DNA from: Aspidiotus rigidus
Taxonomy: Eukaryota; Arthropoda; Insecta; Hemiptera; Diaspididae
Assembly: GCA_035079385.1 (NCBI GenBank)
Contig: JAVHKY010000037.1
Location: 1,984,001 to 2,048,000 of the forward strand
DNA: 64,000 bases
Direction: 5' to 3'
The translations under genes and the position numbers were made by a program. Position 1 is the stretch's first letter. Every line of letters starts with the position of its first letter. This document shows positions 11,501-17,500 of this stretch, piece by piece. The notes below the pieces were generated by a model. The model made no database searches and was not told where the DNA came from. It saw only the letters and a list, made by a program, of their open reading frames with translations.

Positions 11501-14500
11501 GAGAGAGCCTAGTCGTGATCCAATGGGGATTCCTACTTCGTCAGGGAACTCGAAAAATTTTCCTTCAAACTTACAGTAGTTGGGGGACCAGCAAGTATTC
11601 AGAAGATCGAAGAATTCGTGAAACTCATTATGAGGAATGGTGGCTTTAACGAGTAGCTCACCCATACGCTGGATAGTAGCAGCCTTAGGAATATTCGGGA
11701 ACAAACCAACATCATCAAACGAGCAGATGGTCGTTCCCAGAGGAAGACTTACATCCTTGAGGACGTCAGTTAAAGAGGCCGAATTCAAGACCGAATGAGT
11801 TTCTGAGGTATCTCAATTCCTGGTACCTACCCTTCCATCAAATTTACGTTGGAAATAGGGGTATTTTCCATTAACTTTTTGGATTTATCGATCTCTATAA
11901 TAGACGGTATCCATAAGTTTGGAATTTACAGGAAAGATACTACGACCGATGTTTTAGTCCACGGTGGTTCGTTCGGTCCTGTTGCTCACAAGATGGCTGC
12001 TTTTCATAGCCTAGTTCACAGACTGACTCGTATTCCTTTGAGTCAGTCTGCCTTTAAGAAAAAGTTAATCACAATAAAACACCTGGCCAGAGTGAATGGG
12101 GTCAATGTCGATGTTGACGTGATGGTTCGAAGGAAAGTTACGAGGAGCCTCCTGGATTCTACCACCTCCCTCCCCCGAGATACGATCCGCGATCACGGAT
12201 CAGTCTCCCTTTTCTGGGGAAGTTCTCCCTGCAATTGGGTCGGGCCCTTCGCCCGTTTGGCTTCAGACCCGCGTTTTACAACCCTACCACAGTCAAGAGG
12301 TTGTTTGTGAGACTGAAGGACCCCATACCTGTCGATGAGAGGAGTGGTGTGTATAAGTTGGAGTGTGAGGATTGTGGAGGCTTTTATATTGGTGAGACCA
12401 GCCGCCAAATGAAAGTTAGAGTAGCTGAGCACCTGAAGTCTTGGAAGAAAGGACACTTAGGGGAGTCAGCTTTCGCCGATCACTTAATAAACAGTGGCCA
12501 CAGCTTCCGCGAGGGATCCGAAAAGCTCCTCCATAAGGAGAATTCCTACCGTAAGCGTATCGCCCTCGAGAATATAGAGATAATTCGTCATCTCAACACT
12601 GACGGTATCACTGTACTCAATTCGTACATTCCGGAAGATGGCCTGATCGAATTGGTTTATGACTCACACCGTGATTTCTCGTTTGGACGATCTTAATACC
12701 TCGTTCTTCTCTTTTGTTCGTCAGCTGCTTTCATTTCAGGCTTGAAGATGGTTATTTAACCGAAAGCGCTCGTCGTCTTTTATTTTTCTGCGGTTTGCAT
12801 GTTTTACTCCACGTCGGAGTATTCGTCTTTCACGTTTTATTATGGATAGCCGGAACTTGAAGGAACGGATTCGTTTAATTTCACCTCCCCATCTTCGCTA
12901 ACACCCACCTTAGATCCTTCGGAGTAGCATATGCCAATTATTTTCCCACCCATGACGTCACTAGGATAGTTCCTATGTAGGTCAAGGGGTTAGGTCTCCC
13001 CCTTCCGCATTAATTTAGTGTACTTAGGCTCGCGAGTTAGGTCAAAAGAACTACGCTCAGACTAAAAGATGTGCTCCCGTACTCTCGTGCAAATCTATTC
13101 TGTTGATCATGATAACGAATTAAAGTTATTAAAAAACAAATTTGAGCTAATGGTGGCTAGGTATACTCAGAGCCCGGATTCCTCGGCATTAGTCAAATCA
13201 TTTTGCGAAGGGTCGGCAAGAAACTTAAGAAATAGTCCAAGTAGATGAAAATTTGTTGATAGGGCCTCCCGATAAACGTTGTTCCCACTTGAAGCTCTCG
13301 AACGTGATAAGCTTCAGGGATGCAAACAAGGAAAAAGGGCTCCATGGGTAGTTATTCCCAAAGAAGCCCGGAGATCCGAGGGGCTTCAAGTTTGTCCCTG
13401 TTGAAGCCCTTTGGGCCTGGGAAATCGAAGGACTACAAATAGGACGAAAACGGGAAGAAGGTAACGATAAGGCTTCAAATGAGGTATCAGAGGGGTAGTT
13501 TTCCCATTTTTTCCAAGGCTTCAGAGGGGAAACCAATTGTTTATCGCGCTGGGAAATAATTTTTCCGCAGAAAATGGGATGAAAGATGTCGAAAATAGGG
13601 TTCAAAGCCGAATAAGGTCAAAAATACCCCGTTGAAAAAGTACACGAATGAAGAATTAAATACGTACAACAAAATTTCTTCATCTTTGAAAATTGGAAAA
13701 ATTGGCCCGCCTCACTTCTTACCTCACTCCAAGTGGCCCGCTAGCTGAAAAAGGTGAGGAATGTCTGATCTCAACAGGTAGCCTATATGAAGATGGTTAT
13801 GGAGAAAAATATTCTCGATTGGCGCTAAACCAAACAAATTCATAACTTCTTACGATTATTTGTTTTGAATTTTGCTGACATTAGTTCTTCCTGTCATTCT
13901 TATTCGCTATTAAAACCTCCTGCTTCAAAGACGTCATCTTTACCGCAATTGTACAGGTTTACTTGCCAAGTCCCCCTCCTATCATATATAGCTCGAGAGT
14001 CTAAATTTTTCAAAGTTTTTGCTGGTCGGCGCACGGTAAATTCCTCAAAAAGCCCCCCATAAAACAGGTTCCCTGTTAAAATTTGGGTAAATTGAATATT
14101 ATAAAATGGTGACCACGGAACAATACAGTTTGGTTTATATGTGTAAATTTATATTTTTCTGTCTTTCAGAGTTGCAATAATAAATTTTCATATTTTCTGC
14201 GTTATTTCAGTTTTCCATACCTTTCTGATAATCATTACAACCTTATCCAGTCGACATAGTACTCGTAAATGGATTCTCATTGCATATGCTTCATTGTTCA
14301 CGATGGTAATAGTATTTTCTTACTGCACGAACATACAAAATTATTTCTCTTACGAAGTCGCGCGCTTTCGAGGTGAGCTTTATTTATAATTATTTATTTA
14401 TTATTATTGCTTCGACATATTTCATGTCTTTGCTCTGACCTTCCTTCTAATTTCGAAATTTGCGTCCGTACGACCACTATCTCGGAACCTGGAAAAATTT

Positions 14501-17500
14501 TGATCTGACTTCTAATCCTTTACTTCCTGGATTTGCGTCGATCCACACGGGTCTGACCTCTCCGTTTATAGTGGGTTTTACTACACTTCTATTATACATA
14601 TTATACACGTACAAAAGATACCAGGCTAAGAAGAGGGATAAACTTCTCCCCTAATTTCTGGTTTGCGTCCGTACGGCCTTGATGTCTTCTTGGGGAGTGA
14701 GACTTGGAGGAATTTTGACATCCGAGCTTATATATATATATATGATATGAAAGGGACTTGGAAGAAACGACGGCTTCCTTAACGAAGTTAAAGTTGGTAT
14801 AAAGAAGGCCTACACCTACTAGAAGCCTAACATAATATAGTTCGAGAGTCTAAATTTTTCTCGAATCTCGAGCTATATGTAATAGGAGGACTTGCAAAAA
14901 TTCTCGAGCTATATATGATAGGACGGGGACTTATAAGAATTTTGACTCTCGCGCTATATATGATAGGAGTCAAAATTTTTCCAAGTTTTTTGCCGGACGG
15001 CGCATGGAAAATTTCTCAAAAACTCCCCCGTAGAATAGGTACTCTGTTAAAATTCCCGCTCGAACTCTCGAGCTATATATATTGAAAATTTAAAGAAGCC
15101 TAGACCTAGATAAAGCTAGTATAAAGAAGGCCTAGACCTACTATAAGCCTAGTATAATATAGTTTGAGAGTCTAAATTTTTCTCGAATCTCGAGCTCGAG
15201 CTAGACGTATATGATGGCTCGAGAGTTGAAATTTTTCCAAGTCCCTCTCATCTCATCTATAGCTCGATAGTCGAAATTTTTCAAGTCCCCCTCCCATCAT
15301 ATATGGCTCGAGAGTCGACATTTTTCTAAGTCCCCCTCGTATCATATATAGCGCGATAGTCAAAATTTTTCCAAGTCTCCCTCCTATCATATATAGCTCG
15401 AGAGTCTAAATTTTCCTCGAATCTCCAGCTATATATGATAGCTTGAGAGTCGAAATTTTTTCCAAGTCCCCCTCCTATCATAAATAGCTCGAGAGTCGAA
15501 ATTTTTCTCAGTCACCCTCTTATCATATATAGCTCGAGAATCGAAATTTTTCCAAGCCCCTCTCCTATCATATATGGCTCGAGACTCGAAATTTTTCCAA
15601 GTTTTCAACAGGGAACCTGTTTTATGGGGGGCTTTTTGAGAAATCTGTCGTGCGCCGTGTGCCGTACGCCGTTCGCCGTCCGCGTCCAACAAACAACTTG
15701 GAAAAAATTTCGACTCCTGAGCTATATGACAGGAGGAGACTTGGAAAAATTTCTACTCTCGAGCCATATATGATAGGAGAAGGACTTAGAAAAATTTTCT
15801 GGCAGAGCCAAATAAATGAAGATCATGTTTCATGTACCTAACGTATTTTATGTTCGTTGACTTTCACACTATGTTAGTCTGAATAGCTTTAAAATAAGAG
15901 ATTTGTGGTAAGGGGCTAGTATACTGAAGCCTAGTCTAGGCTAATATACCGTATATTAGGTCTGAGTTTCACAGCCCTATTTTGAGCTATTTTTATGGGG
16001 CGAAAGTCCAATGTCCTATATTTTGGGCAATAAGGAAGAAAGGTTGTACTCTCATACTTCTAAATCATCCACGAGATATAAGCTTGCAGATGCAAGCGCA
16101 CGGGCTACCCTATTTGTCCATTAATTTTTTTTTTGGGGGGGGAGGCAAGGGTGGTACACAAGTTTGTTCAGTAATTTCCAGGAAATTTTTCCGAGTTTCC
16201 CAGGTTCCCTGGGTTCGTTAAGAAAGCCATCGTTTTTGTTGGACGGCGAACGGCAAATTTGTCAAAAAGCCCCCCATAGAACAGGTTCCCTGTTAAAATT
16301 CACATTCGAACTCTCGAGCTATACAATATTTCAAAGTCCGTAAAATAGGTCAAGGTCACTGATGACGTCCTATTTTAGGCTTACAGTAGGTCTAGGCTTC
16401 CTTTATACTAGTTTTATCCTAGGTCGAAGCGTTCTTACATTCTCAATACCAAAACCAATTTCAGTCATAGAACTGGTTCTCTGCGATCATCGTTCAACTT
16501 CGTTAAGGAGGCCGTCCTTTTTTTTCTGTAGCTAGCTCAATAGATCACGATTTATTTGGCCCTCACAGAATATTTTCATCATTCTTTCTAACTCCATATT
16601 TTTCATAAACGAAAAAACGAATACTCTAAAGGGAGAGTAAACAAATGCAAACCGCAGAAAATAAAAACGAAGGGAGCGCTTTCGGTTAAACAACCATCTT
16701 CAGACCTGAAATGAAAGCAACTGACGAACGAATGAGAAGGAAGAGGTATTAAGATCGTCCGAACGAGAAATCACGGTGTGAATCATAAACCTGTTCGATC
16801 AAGCCATCTTCCGGAATGTACGAGTTGAGTATAGTGATACCGTCAGTGTTGAGGTGACGCATTATCTCTATATTCTCGAGGGCGATACGCTTACGGTAGG
16901 AATTCTCCTTATGGAGGAGCTTTTCGGATCCCTCGCGGAAACTGTGGCCACTGTTAATCAAATGATCAGCGAAAGCTGACTCCCCTAAGCGTCCCTTCTT
17001 CCAAGACTTCAGGTGCTCAGCTACTCTAACTTTCATCTGGCGGCTGGTCTCACCAATATAAAAGCCTCCACAATCCTCACATTCCATCTTATAAACACCA
17101 CTCCTCTCATCAACCGGTATGGGATCCTTCAGTCTCACAAACAACCTCTTAACTGTGGTATGGTTGTAAAACGCGGGTCTGAAACCAAACGGGCGAAGGG
17201 CCCGACCCAATTGCTGGGAGAAATTCCCCAGGAAAGGGAGACTGATCCAACGCAAACGGCGATCACGGATCGTGTCTCGGGGGAGGGAGGTGGTGGAATC
17301 AAGGAGGCTCCTCGTAACTTTCCTCCGAACCATCACGTCGACGTCGACATTGACTCCATTCACTCTAGCCAGGTGTTTTATAGTGAGTAATTCTTTCTTA
17401 TAAGCAGATTGACTCAACGGAATACGAGTCAGTCTGTGAACTAGGCTATGAAAAGCAGCCATCTTATGAGCAACAGGACCGAACGAACCACCGTGGACTA

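Larger units (their letters stand above)
10312..12880. mobile_element. PLE copy A, palindromic with 12-bp target duplication
   Basis: TCACCTCCCCAT occurs at 10300-10311 and 12881-12892, directly flanking the insertion. The minus arm (10312 to about 11798) carries RT plus GIY-YIG. The plus arm (about 11800-12880) is an inverted copy of the outer 1.03 kb (10312 to about 11358). The two are separated by a roughly 450-bp loop unique to the minus arm. Arms are nearly identical in sequence, so the event is recent or arose in one step. The right end has the extra 40-bp PLE tail. Confidence 0.9.

Noticed and set aside
13225..13605. 126-codon minus-strand open frame
   Set aside because: Low-complexity Pro/Ser/Phe composition, no splice context, no family features; likely a chance frame in intron DNA.
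15226..15605. CRISPR-like array
   Set aside because: Units are contiguous 45-bp repeats without unique spacers, in a eukaryotic intron; it is a minisatellite.
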